Below are positions 1 to 6,355 of a stretch of DNA of 8,340 nucleotides, piece after piece. The stretch spans positions 1-8,340 of the forward strand of contig CAYWSB010000204.1 in NCBI GenBank assembly GCA_964460465.1. Direction: 5' to 3'. Source of the stretch: SLRI01 sp964460465. Its GTDB lineage: Bacteria > Pseudomonadota > Alphaproteobacteria > Geminicoccales > Geminicoccaceae. The translations under genes were made by a program, and so were the position numbers. The notes under the pieces are model-generated. The model was not told the origin of the DNA, ran no database searches, and saw nothing but the letters and a program-made list of their open reading frames with translations. The number at the start of each line of letters is the position of its first letter. The first letter of the stretch is position 1.

Positions 1-579
1 GAAGACGAAGGTGGCGCTGATCCGGGCGATCGAGCCGAACATGCCGTTGAGCTCGTAGTAGGCGCGAAAGAGGGTCGTCTCGATCGTCAGGCCGGGAAAG
101 CGGAACATGCCCGGCACATAGGCTCCGCCGCCCGCCATGTAGACCAGGCAGAGCACCGCCAGCACCGGGATGAACCAGCCGGCGGTGCGGCGCGCCATCT
201 CCAGCGCCAGGGCGATGCCGGTGATCGCCACGACGTAGTCGAGCCAGATCAGCCGGACGCCGCGGCGGTAGACGAGGTCGGCGGCATTGATGACGTAGAC
301 CGCGCAGGCGAGGGCGAGCAGGCCGACCGCGAGGTCGAGCCAGAGGGTCTTGCGCCCGGCGCCGCTCCAGGGCGGGTAGAGCAGCGCGCAGAGCAGGGCG
401 AAGCCGCCCCAGTGAAGGCTGGTGAAGGTGAGGTCGTCGAGACGGGCGAAGCTGTTGGCGTAGATGTGGAAGAGCGAGACGAGGACGGCGAGTGCCAGGA
501 CGAGCTTCTCGTAGAGCGGCCCCGCACCCGCGCGCTGCGGCATGGTGAGCTCGCCCGTCTCGTCGGTCTTCTGCGCCAT
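1..579 (-). CDS. TRAP transporter fused permease (N-terminal part, truncated by window edge)
   Basis: This is the membrane permease of a tripartite ATP-independent periplasmic (TRAP) transporter of the fused type, in which the small and large membrane subunits form one polypeptide. It would import an organic acid using an ion gradient. The reading frame stays open for 193 codons from the ATG at 579 to the window edge, so the C-terminal majority lies outside. About five hydrophobic segments are visible, near residues 26-42, 54-70, 79-97, 112-127 and 135-150. The stretches SLFHIYANSF (35-44), YRRGVRLIWLDY (104-115) and SARISATFVF-like end (SIARISATFVF, 183-193) are typical of the N-terminal region of TAXI-associated fused permeases. 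GGGAG-type ribosome binding sequence (GGGAG) lies 5-6 nt before the start. The TAXI binding-protein gene is directly upstream on the same strand, 74 nt away, which supports the assignment. Family identification is by eye, but context makes it strong. Confidence 0.88.
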   Translation of the reverse strand, partial: MAQKTDETGELTMPQRAGAGPLYEKLVLALAVLVSLFHIYANSFARLDDLTFTSLHWGGFALLCALLYPPWSGAGRKTLWLDLAVGLLALACAVYVINAADLVYRRGVRLIWLDYVVAITGIALALEMARRTAGWFIPVLAVLCLVYMAGGGAYVPGMFRFPGLTIETTLFRAYYELNGMFGSIARISATFVF

Positions 580-614
580 GCGTGCTCCCGAACGGCCCGG
601 CAGGGCCAAGGCGT

Positions 615-638
615 GGCGGCGGGGTCACCCCCGCCGCC
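615..638 (-). other. Perfect 10-bp GC hairpin between TAXI binding protein and TRAP permease
   Basis: GGCGGCGGGG (615-624) and CCCCGCCGCC (629-638) form a perfect 10-bp inverted repeat with a 4-nt loop, wholly inside the 74-nt gap between the binding-protein stop and the permease start. No T-run follows on the minus strand, so it does not look like a full intrinsic terminator. Intercistronic hairpins at this position in transporter operons are known to stabilise the upstream message or partly attenuate the downstream one, giving more binding protein than permease. That role here is inferred. Confidence 0.55.
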
Positions 639-653
639 GTCGGTCGCCCGGCT

Positions 654-1670
654 TCAGCTCGGCCGGAGATGGTCCGGGATCTCGAGGCCGACCTCCTCGT
701 AGTAGCGCAACGCACCCGGATGCAGGGGTGCGGGCAGGCCGTCCAGCGCCGTCTCGAGCGTCAGGAGGTTGGTCGCCGGATGGATGTTGCGGAGGAAGTC
801 GAGGTTCTCGAACATCGTCTTGGTGATGAGGTAGACGGCCTCCTCGTCGACGTCGTCGCGGACTGCCAGGTAGTTGGGCTGGGCGATGGTGACGACGTCC
901 GCGTTCAGGTTCGGGTAGGCGCCGGCCTCGATCGTGTAGGCCGTCCAGAGCGGCGCGCCGCCCCCGTTGGCCCGCTCGATCTGCTCGTCGGTGAAGCTCA
1001 GAAGGGTAAGGTCGGAGCGCGCCGCGAAGGCCTGCGTCACGGCCGAGACCGGCACGCCGCCCGGCATGTTGACCCCGTCGATGGTGCCGTTCTGCAGCCC
1101 CTCGGCCGACGGGTTGTAGCCCTGGTAGACGATCTCGAAGCTTTCCGGATCGATGCCGAGCCCGCCCAGGATCTCGCGGCCGGAGCCCTCGGTGCCGGAG
1201 TTCCTTGCACCGATCGAGAACGGCCTTCCGGCGAGGTTGGCGAGGTCGTCGATCGTCCCGGTCGTGGCGAACTCGGAGGCCACGATGAAATGCTCGACAT
1301 TGGGCCAGATATTGGCGATCGAGCGCAGCCATTCCTGCGGTCCCTCGGCCTCGAGCGGCCCCGAGCCCTCGGCGGCGTAGCGGCCGAACAGGCCCTGGAG
1401 GATCGCGAACTGCACCTGGCCGTCGCGCATCAGGCCGATGTTCTCGCCCGAGCCGGCCGAGCTGATCGCCGACATGTCCACGCCCTCGGACGCCATCAGG
1501 CGGACCTTGACTAGCGTCGCGATGGCGACGCCGACCGGGTAGTAGGTGCCACCGGTGGTCGCGGTGGCGAGGATGTAGGAACGGTCCTGGGCGGCGGCGG
1601 TGGTCGCGGTCAGCAGCATGGCCGCGGCCGCAACGCTGCCGAGGAGGGTGGTCCGGCGGGTGCTCGCCAT
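654..1670 (-). CDS. TAXI family TRAP transporter solute-binding subunit
   Basis: This is the periplasmic ligand-capturing protein of a TRAP transporter of the TAXI (TRAP-associated extracytoplasmic immunogenic) family. The chosen ATG at 1670 gives 338 residues, a usual family length. It is preceded by GGGAG at 7 nt, and the protein begins directly with a signal peptide: MASTRR, a hydrophobic stretch 9-27 ending TTAAA, and likely cleavage near residues 27/28. An in-frame ATG further upstream would add 39 residues that disrupt the signal peptide. The mature N-terminus carries the family pattern ATTGGTYYPVGVAIATL (about 37-53), followed by a serine-rich SSAGSGENIGLM block and a QFAILQG segment, both typical of TAXI proteins. 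R5-R6 followed by TTLL resembles a twin-arginine signal loosely, but Sec export is the norm. The permease gene follows 74 nt downstream. Ligand unknown; many TAXI transporters take organic acids or glutamate-like substrates. Confidence 0.93.
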   Translation of the reverse strand: MASTRRTTLLGSVAAAAMLLTATTAAAQDRSYILATATTGGTYYPVGVAIATLVKVRLMASEGVDMSAISSAGSGENIGLMRDGQVQFAILQGLFGRYAAEGSGPLEAEGPQEWLRSIANIWPNVEHFIVASEFATTGTIDDLANLAGRPFSIGARNSGTEGSGREILGGLGIDPESFEIVYQGYNPSAEGLQNGTIDGVNMPGGVPVSAVTQAFAARSDLTLLSFTDEQIERANGGGAPLWTAYTIEAGAYPNLNADVVTIAQPNYLAVRDDVDEEAVYLITKTMFENLDFLRNIHPATNLLTLETALDGLPAPLHPGALRYYEEVGLEIPDHLRPS

Positions 1671-1759
1671 CGGTGTTCTCCCTGAAGTGACTGTGGCATC
1701 AGGATGGGCGGCGGCGGCCGGCTTGGCAAGCCCGGGTGGTCCACTCGATGGAACGGGCT

Positions 1760-1816
1760 GCCTCCTGCAGCTGGTGCCGGGGGCCACCGGGCCGGCTCAG
1801 GGCGCCGGCAGGAGGC
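1760..1816 (-). terminator. Possible terminator-like structure at the end of the ydcF-like gene
   Basis: GCCTCCTGC (1760-1768) and GCAGGAGGC (1808-1816) form a perfect 9-bp inverted repeat enclosing the stop codon of the YdcF-type gene. Within the 39-nt loop, GCCGG (1776-1780) and CCGGC (1792-1796) can form a nested stem. No T-tract follows on the minus strand. It could slow or end transcription before the transporter genes, but in such GC-rich DNA it may also be chance. Confidence 0.25.
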
Positions 1817-2564
1817 GGTCGGTGCGGTCCATCAGGCGGTAGGCCAAGAGGGCCAGCCACTCGCGGACGGCATCGTCGAGAACGACCAGCCCGCCGGCGG
1901 TGTCCGGGCGGAGGTTGACGCCGGCGGCACCCGTCGTCTGGTAGTCGACCGGCCAGGGGACGACCGGGAAGCCGACCGTGCGGAACATGCCGACGGCGCG
2001 CGGCATGTGCGCGGCCGAGGTCACCAGCACCCAAACCTCGTCCGGCTGCGGCTGGACCAGGGCCCGGGTTTGCACCGCGTTCTCCCAGGTGTTGCGCGAT
2101 CGCTCCTCGTGGCGCACCCGGCTCCCGTCGAACTGCAGGAGCTCGAGGAACAGCTCGTTGACCTCCCGCTCGCTGGCATCGGGGACGAGGGACGCGGTCC
2201 AGCCGCTGAACACGAGGACCGCCTCCGGGTGGCGGTAGGCTAGCGCCAAGCCTTCGATCAGCCGCTCGCCGTGCTGGTTGAGGGCCAGCACGCCGCGCGC
2301 CCGGCCGAGCTGCGACTGCTGCGCTCCGCCGAGCACGATGATCCCGGTGACGGTGTCGGGCAGGCCGGCGGGTCGCGGGAAGCGGTCCTCCAGCGGCTGC
2401 AGCAGCCAGGCGCCCACCGGCAGCACGACGACCGCGACGATCGCCGCCACGAGACCCAGGGCCAAGCGGCGCCAGCCGAGCAGCAGCGCCACGACGAGGC
2501 CGAAAAGCAGGAGGTTGCTCGGCTGCAGCACCGCCCAGGCGAGCTTGGCGAGGACGAAGCTCAT
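1797..2564 (-). CDS. YdcF/SanA/ElyC family (DUF218) membrane protein
   Basis: This 255-residue protein belongs to the DUF218 family, which includes E. coli YdcF, SanA and ElyC; members affect envelope integrity and peptidoglycan or lipid-carrier metabolism, but their chemistry is unsettled. Two hydrophobic segments (about 16-31 and 34-56) are followed by the soluble domain. GIIVLGGA (74-81) is the opening strand and glycine loop of the fold. SRNTWENA (156-163) matches the family signature SxNTxENA, and LVTSAAHMPRA (180-190) is the other conserved block. This two-helix form followed by the domain is the ElyC-like arrangement. The ATG at 2564 was chosen because the membrane segment follows at once. 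It lies 52 nt downstream of the lactonase gene on the same strand and 126 nt upstream of the TAXI gene. It has no evident link to sugar-acid catabolism, so it may be a passenger. Confidence 0.87.
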   Translation of the reverse strand: MSFVLAKLAWAVLQPSNLLLFGLVVALLLGWRRLALGLVAAIVAVVVLPVGAWLLQPLEDRFPRPAGLPDTVTGIIVLGGAQQSQLGRARGVLALNQHGERLIEGLALAYRHPEAVLVFSGWTASLVPDASEREVNELFLELLQFDGSRVRHEERSRNTWENAVQTRALVQPQPDEVWVLVTSAAHMPRAVGMFRTVGFPVVPWPVDYQTTGAAGVNLRPDTAGGLVVLDDAVREWLALLAYRLMDRTDRLLPAP

Positions 2565-2616
2565 GGGGCGGGCCTGCGGGCGTCAGGGCTGCGGCCGTCG
2601 GGCGAGCGCGAACGGT

Positions 2617-3549
2617 TCAGGGCCGCTGGGCCCCCTGGACGTTGACGTAGATCGCGTAGAGCGAGGTCGTGCCGCAGATGTAGAGCCGGTTGCGCTTGGC
2701 GCCGCCGAAGCAGACGTTGGAGACGACCTCGGGCACGTGGATCTTGCCGAGCAGCGTGCCGTTCACATCGAAGCAGTGCACCCCGTCGCCGGCCGAGGAC
2801 CAGATCCGCCCCGCGGTGTCGCAGCGGAAGCCGTCGAAGAGCCCGGCATGGCAGACGGCGAACACCTCGCCGCCACCCAGCGTGTTGTCGTCGCGGACGT
2901 CGAACTTGCGGATGTGGCGCGGGCCCTGCGGGTCGTGCGAGGCACCGGTGTCGGCGACGTAGAGGAACCGCTCGTCGGGCGAGAAGGCGAGCCCGTTCGG
3001 CTTGACGAAGTCGGTGGCGACGGCGGCGAGGCTGCCGTCCTTCGGATCGAAGCGGAAGACGTGGCAGCCGCCGTACTCCTGCTCGCCGGCGTTGCCCTCG
3101 AGGTCGGTGAGGATGCCGTAGGGCGGGTCGGTGAACCAGACCGTGCCGTCGGACTTGACGACCACGTCGTTCGGCGAGTTCAGCCGCTTGCCCTCGTAGC
3201 GGTCGACCAGCGTGGTCACCATGCCGTCGAGCTCGGTCCGGAACACGCAGCGGGCCCCGTGGCTGCAGGAGACGAGGCGGCCCTCGTTGTCGCGGGTGTG
3301 GCCGTTGGTGTTGTGCGCCGGCTGGCGGAAGACGCTGACCGTGCCGTCGAGCCCGGAGAGGTCGGGCACGAAGCGGAGGATCCGGTTGTTGGGGATGTCG
3401 GAGAAGAGGAGGTAGTCGCCGTCGCGGAAATAGACCGGCCCCTCGGTCCAGGCGGCCCCGGTCCAGAGCTGCCGCAGGCGCATGTTGCCGCCGATGAGAT
3501 GGCCGAAGCCGGCCTCGATGATCTCGTACTCGTTCCGGCGCGTGCTCAT
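2617..3549 (-). CDS. SMP-30/gluconolactonase/LRE family protein (probable sugar lactonase)
   Basis: A 310-residue six-bladed beta-propeller of the SMP-30/gluconolactonase family. Members mostly hydrolyse sugar lactones to aldonic acids with one divalent metal ion. The expected metal and active-site residues are visible: E36 in TEGP (35-38), N127 in NSPND (124-128), N185 in KPNGLAFSPD (183-192) and D239 in FDGFRCD (238-244). TVWFTDPPYG (136-145) is another family hallmark. There is no signal peptide, so it should act in the cytoplasm. The ATG at 3549 is preceded by a strong GGGAGG ribosome binding site. The gene shares its strand with the DUF1349 and transporter genes, and an IlvD/Edd dehydratase diverges about 1 kb away; lactonase plus dehydratase are consecutive steps in oxidative sugar catabolism. 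The exact lactone cannot be inferred. Other hydrolase activities occur in this family. Confidence 0.92.
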   Translation of the reverse strand: MSTRRNEYEIIEAGFGHLIGGNMRLRQLWTGAAWTEGPVYFRDGDYLLFSDIPNNRILRFVPDLSGLDGTVSVFRQPAHNTNGHTRDNEGRLVSCSHGARCVFRTELDGMVTTLVDRYEGKRLNSPNDVVVKSDGTVWFTDPPYGILTDLEGNAGEQEYGGCHVFRFDPKDGSLAAVATDFVKPNGLAFSPDERFLYVADTGASHDPQGPRHIRKFDVRDDNTLGGGEVFAVCHAGLFDGFRCDTAGRIWSSAGDGVHCFDVNGTLLGKIHVPEVVSNVCFGGAKRNRLYICGTTSLYAIYVNVQGAQRP

Positions 3550-3610
3550 GGCCGCCCTCCCCTGGTCGGTTGGTTTCGGCGCCTGAAGTGCGGCGGCGGG
3601 ACGGGTCGTG

Positions 3611-3898
3611 TCAACGCCCGTTCGCAGGCAGCTTGCCCTCCTCTGCCAATCGCTCCGCGAGCCAGACCTTGATCAGCGACTGGTAGGGCACGTCGCGTTT
3701 GTTGGCGGCGACCTTGAGCTCGTGGAGCAAGCCTTGCGGCAGGTGCAGCGAGATGCTGCGGGTGGACGGTCGGAGATTGGGAAACCGGACGCGCTCGGCC
3801 TTTGTCCAGTCGACATGGTCGCTGGTATCGTGCGTCTCCCAGAACGTTCGTTCGTCGGTCTCGCTCGCGAAGTCAGGAGCCGGTTTGCGCCCGCTCAT
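3611..3898 (-). CDS. CopG-type antitoxin (PF12441-like, BrnT partner class) without a toxin
   Basis: This 95-residue protein looks like the CopG antitoxin family that usually pairs with BrnT-type ribonuclease toxins. The N-terminal part has the toxin-neutralising region pattern FASETDERTFWETHD (10-24). A ribbon-helix-helix DNA-binding segment follows: RSISLHLPQGLLHELK (47-62), then ANKRDVPYQSLIKVWLAERL (65-84), a very characteristic string. Such proteins bind their own operator as dimers. The ATG at 3898 has AAAGGA about 6-7 nt upstream. A BrnT-like toxin gene normally sits immediately upstream, but only 38 nt separate this start from the stop of the DUF1349 gene, and the 61 nt downstream hold no gene. 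It therefore appears to be an orphan. GC content by hand count is about 64%, slightly below most of the window. It might now serve as a repressor of the neighbouring genes. Confidence 0.85.
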   Translation of the reverse strand: MSGRKPAPDFASETDERTFWETHDTSDHVDWTKAERVRFPNLRPSTRSISLHLPQGLLHELKVAANKRDVPYQSLIKVWLAERLAEEGKLPANGR

Positions 3899-3936
3899 GG
3901 TGTTTCCTTTCCCTGCAGCTCAGAGCGCGTGGACCG

Positions 3937-4515
3937 TCAATGGATCGCCCGGCTGACCGGCGGCCCGACCCGGAAGTCGTGAAAGACCGCCTCGAACCCC
4001 TGGCGCTGCGGCGAGCAGACGGCGAGGCCCACCTGCACCGCTGCCGGCTCGGGCGGAAAGTAGGCCAGCCGGCCCATCCGCCAGTCGTCGTCCCCGACCC
4101 GGAACTGGACGAAGCAGGCATCGCCCATCCGGGTCAGCCGGACGCCCACGGGTGCTTCGGTCCGGGCGATCCGCTGTGCGGACCAGTCGGACAGACCGTT
4201 GGTGACGACGACGCTCAGATGCATGGCCGCGTCGGTCAGCTCGATGCCGCACTTGATCCAGCGGGTCGCGTCGACGCGCAGCATCAGCCCCGCCTGGTCG
4301 TAGAGGGCCTCGTAGGCGCCGGTGAAGGTTGCTTCGGCGGTGAGCTCGCCGGTCCAGCCGCGGTGCAGGAAATGGCCGTTGTCGTGCCGGAAGCCGTAAT
4401 ACGTGCGCTGCCAGAAGTCCGTCTCCCGGCCCGAGCGGGCGACCAGCCGCCCCGCCTCGACCGCCCAGAAGGGCGGCTCGTTCAGCCATGTCATCCCGTC
4501 GGCGAAATGCGTCAT
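3937..4515 (-). CDS. DUF1349 domain protein (concanavalin A-like fold)
   Basis: This 192-residue protein is a complete stand-alone DUF1349 domain, the family of B. subtilis YesU and yeast Ree1, with a concanavalin A-like beta-sandwich. Conserved blocks include WLNEPPFW (10-17), ETDFWQRTYYG (31-41), ALYDQAGLMLRVD (70-82), RWIKCGIE (85-92), SVVVT followed by SDWS (109-112), and a C-terminal VGLAVCSP segment. Members often lie in carbohydrate-use clusters and may bind glycans, but no enzyme activity is established. There is no signal peptide. The start ATG at 4515 has GGAGG 6 nt upstream. It is the first gene of the leftward block and diverges from the dehydratase across 101 nt, which is consistent with shared control of sugar-acid genes. 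Confidence 0.88.
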   Translation of the reverse strand: MTHFADGMTWLNEPPFWAVEAGRLVARSGRETDFWQRTYYGFRHDNGHFLHRGWTGELTAEATFTGAYEALYDQAGLMLRVDATRWIKCGIELTDAAMHLSVVVTNGLSDWSAQRIARTEAPVGVRLTRMGDACFVQFRVGDDDWRMGRLAYFPPEPAAVQVGLAVCSPQRQGFEAVFHDFRVGPPVSRAIH

Positions 4516-4531
4516 CCCTGCCCTCCTGCCG

Positions 4532-4566
4532 GCGCCGCGCCCGCACCTCCGGCATGGCCGCGGCGC
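4532..4566. promoter_or_regulatory. Inverted repeat in the divergent DUF1349/dehydratase spacer (candidate operator)
   Basis: GCGCCGCG (4532-4539) and CGCGGCGC (4559-4566) are a perfect 8-bp inverted repeat with half-site centres 27 bp apart, in the 101-nt spacer that must hold both divergent promoters. A regulator could bind here to control both sides. In DNA this GC-rich such a repeat may be accidental, and I could not identify convincing -35/-10 pairs. Confidence 0.25.
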
Positions 4567-4616
4567 TGGAGCAGTGCTAGAGCAGGGGCCGCCATTCGAC
4601 GAGGGAGCAAACGACG

Positions 4617-6338
4617 ATGACCAGGAAGAAGCCCGAGGAGCTGCGCTCGCATCGCTGGTTCGGGGTGCAGGACCTGCGCGCCTTCGGGCACCGGTCGCGG
4701 ATCAAGCAGATCGGCTTCGACGCGCCGGACTACGCCGGCAAGCCGGTGATCGGGATCATCAACACCTGGTCCGACATCAACCACTGCCACACCCACTTCA
4801 AGCAGCGGGTCGAGGACGTCAAGCGGGGCATCTTCCAGGCGGGCGGCTTCCCGCTCGAGCTGCCGGCGATCTCGCTGGCCGAGCCCATGGTGAAGCCGAC
4901 CACCATGTTCTACCGCAACTTCCTCGCCATGGAGACCGAGGAGCTGCTGCGCTCGCACCCGATCGACGGCGCGGTGCTCATGGGCGGCTGCGACAAGACC
5001 ACGCCCGGTCTCATCATGGGGGCCATCTCGATGGGCATTCCGGCGCTTTTCCTGCCGGCCGGCCCGATGCTCCGCGGCAACTGGCAGGGCCAGATCCTGG
5101 GCTCGGGCTCGGACGTCTGGAAGTACTGGGCCGAGCTCAGGGCCGGGACGATCACACAAGGCGACTGGGACGAGATCGAGAACGGCATCGCCCGGAGTGC
5201 CGGCCACTGCATGACCATGGGCACGGCCTCCACCATGACCGCCATCGCCGAGACCATGGGCTGGTGCCTGCCCGGCGCCTCCTCGATCCCGGCCCCGGAC
5301 AGCAACCACCCGCGCATGGCAGCGGCCTGCGGGCGGCGGATCGTCGAGATGGTCTGGGAGGATCTGAAGCCCGCCGACTTCATGACGGCGGCAGCGGTCG
5401 ACAACGCCATCCGCTGCCACCTCGCCATGGGCGGCTCGACCAACGCCATGATCCACGTCGTCGCCATGGCCAGGCGTGCCGGCGTGAACCTCACGCTCGA
5501 CCGCTTCGACGAGCTGGCGCGCGAGATCCCAGTCATCGCCAATGTCCGCCCGTCAGGGCAGTACCTGATGGAGGACTTCTACTACGCGGGCGGCATCCGC
5601 GCTCTGCTCAAGCAGCTCGAGGGCGTGCTCTCGCTCGACTGCCTGACCGTCAACGGCAAGACCATCGGCGAGAACATCAAGGATGCCAGGGTCCACCTCG
5701 ACGACGTCATCCATCCCCTCTCGAAGCCGATCAAGAAGGAGGCGGCGACCGCCATCCTGCGCGGCAACCTCGCCCCCGACGGCTGCGTGATCAAGCCGTC
5801 CGCGGCCGACCCCCGCTTCCTCAAGCACAAGGGCCCCGCCGTCGCCTTCGAGAACTACAACGACATGGCGGCCCGGATCGACGACCCGGACCTCGACGTC
5901 ACCGCCGATTCGGTCCTCGTGCTCAAGATGGCCGGCCCCATCGGGGCTCCCGGCATGCCCGAATGGGGCATGCTGCCGATCCCGCAGAAGCTCCTGAAGC
6001 AGGGCGTGCGCGACATGCTGCGCATCTCCGACGGGCGGATGTCCGGCACCTCCTACGGCTCCTGCATCCTCCACGTCTCGCCCGAATCCGGCATCGGCGG
6101 CCCCCTGGCCCTGGTCCAGACCGGCGACCTGATCGAGGTCGACGTCGCGGCCCGCACCATCCACCTCCACGTCAGCGGCGAGGAATTGACGCGCCGGCGC
6201 GAGGCCTGGCAGCCCAAGCCCGTGGCCGCCCGGGGCTACGAGCGGATGTTCGCCGCCCACATCCAGCAGGCCCACGACGGCTGCGACTTCGACTTCCTCA
6301 CCGGCACCGAGCGGCTGCCGGAGCCGGAGATCCACTGA
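4617..6338 (+). CDS. IlvD/Edd family dehydratase (probable sugar-acid / L-arabinonate-type dehydratase)
   Basis: This 573-residue enzyme belongs to the IlvD/Edd family of iron-sulfur dehydratases, which turn 2,3-dihydroxy acids into 2-keto-3-deoxy acids. From memory, its layout follows the sugar-acid branch typified by Rhizobium L-arabinonate dehydratase (about 579 residues) more closely than dihydroxy-acid dehydratase. Predicted Fe-S cysteines are C57 (NHCH), C125 (GGCDKTTP) and C198 (GHCMTMGTAS). Metal ligands are E89, D126, the carbamylatable K127 and E449 (MPEWG). The catalytic serine is S476 in SDGRMSGTSYG (471-481). No key residue is missing. The ATG at 4617 follows a GGGAG site 9 nt upstream. 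The enzyme is cytoplasmic. The divergent lactonase gene would supply an aldonate, giving two consecutive steps; no dehydrogenase or aldolase is in the window. Candidate substrates are arabinonate, fuconate, xylonate or galactonate. A branched-chain amino acid role is unlikely but cannot be excluded from sequence alone. Confidence 0.94.
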   Translation: MTRKKPEELRSHRWFGVQDLRAFGHRSRIKQIGFDAPDYAGKPVIGIINTWSDINHCHTHFKQRVEDVKRGIFQAGGFPLELPAISLAEPMVKPTTMFYRNFLAMETEELLRSHPIDGAVLMGGCDKTTPGLIMGAISMGIPALFLPAGPMLRGNWQGQILGSGSDVWKYWAELRAGTITQGDWDEIENGIARSAGHCMTMGTASTMTAIAETMGWCLPGASSIPAPDSNHPRMAAACGRRIVEMVWEDLKPADFMTAAAVDNAIRCHLAMGGSTNAMIHVVAMARRAGVNLTLDRFDELAREIPVIANVRPSGQYLMEDFYYAGGIRALLKQLEGVLSLDCLTVNGKTIGENIKDARVHLDDVIHPLSKPIKKEAATAILRGNLAPDGCVIKPSAADPRFLKHKGPAVAFENYNDMAARIDDPDLDVTADSVLVLKMAGPIGAPGMPEWGMLPIPQKLLKQGVRDMLRISDGRMSGTSYGSCILHVSPESGIGGPLALVQTGDLIEVDVAARTIHLHVSGEELTRRREAWQPKPVAARGYERMFAAHIQQAHDGCDFDFLTGTERLPEPEIH

Positions 6339-6355
6339 GCCCGGGACGGCCGGCG

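Noticed and set aside
582..1514. A 310-codon plus-strand frame antisense to the TAXI binding-protein gene.
   Set aside because: No domain or ribosome binding site support; the minus-strand gene has a signal peptide and family motifs.
1671..1787. A longer start for the TAXI binding protein, adding 39 residues.
   Set aside because: The extension would bury the signal peptide, and the ATG at 1670 has a well-spaced GGGAG site.
1671..1796. A sigma-70-like promoter for the TAXI gene (TTGCCA on the minus strand with a weak TGATGC -10).
   Set aside because: Spacing and -10 match are poor, so I do not list it, although a promoter in this 126-nt gap is plausible.
2278..3672. A 464-codon plus-strand frame antisense to the SMP-30 gene.
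   Set aside because: Composition is low-complexity valine/glutamate/aspartate-rich, typical of the antisense of a GC-rich gene; the minus-strand protein has conserved metal ligands.
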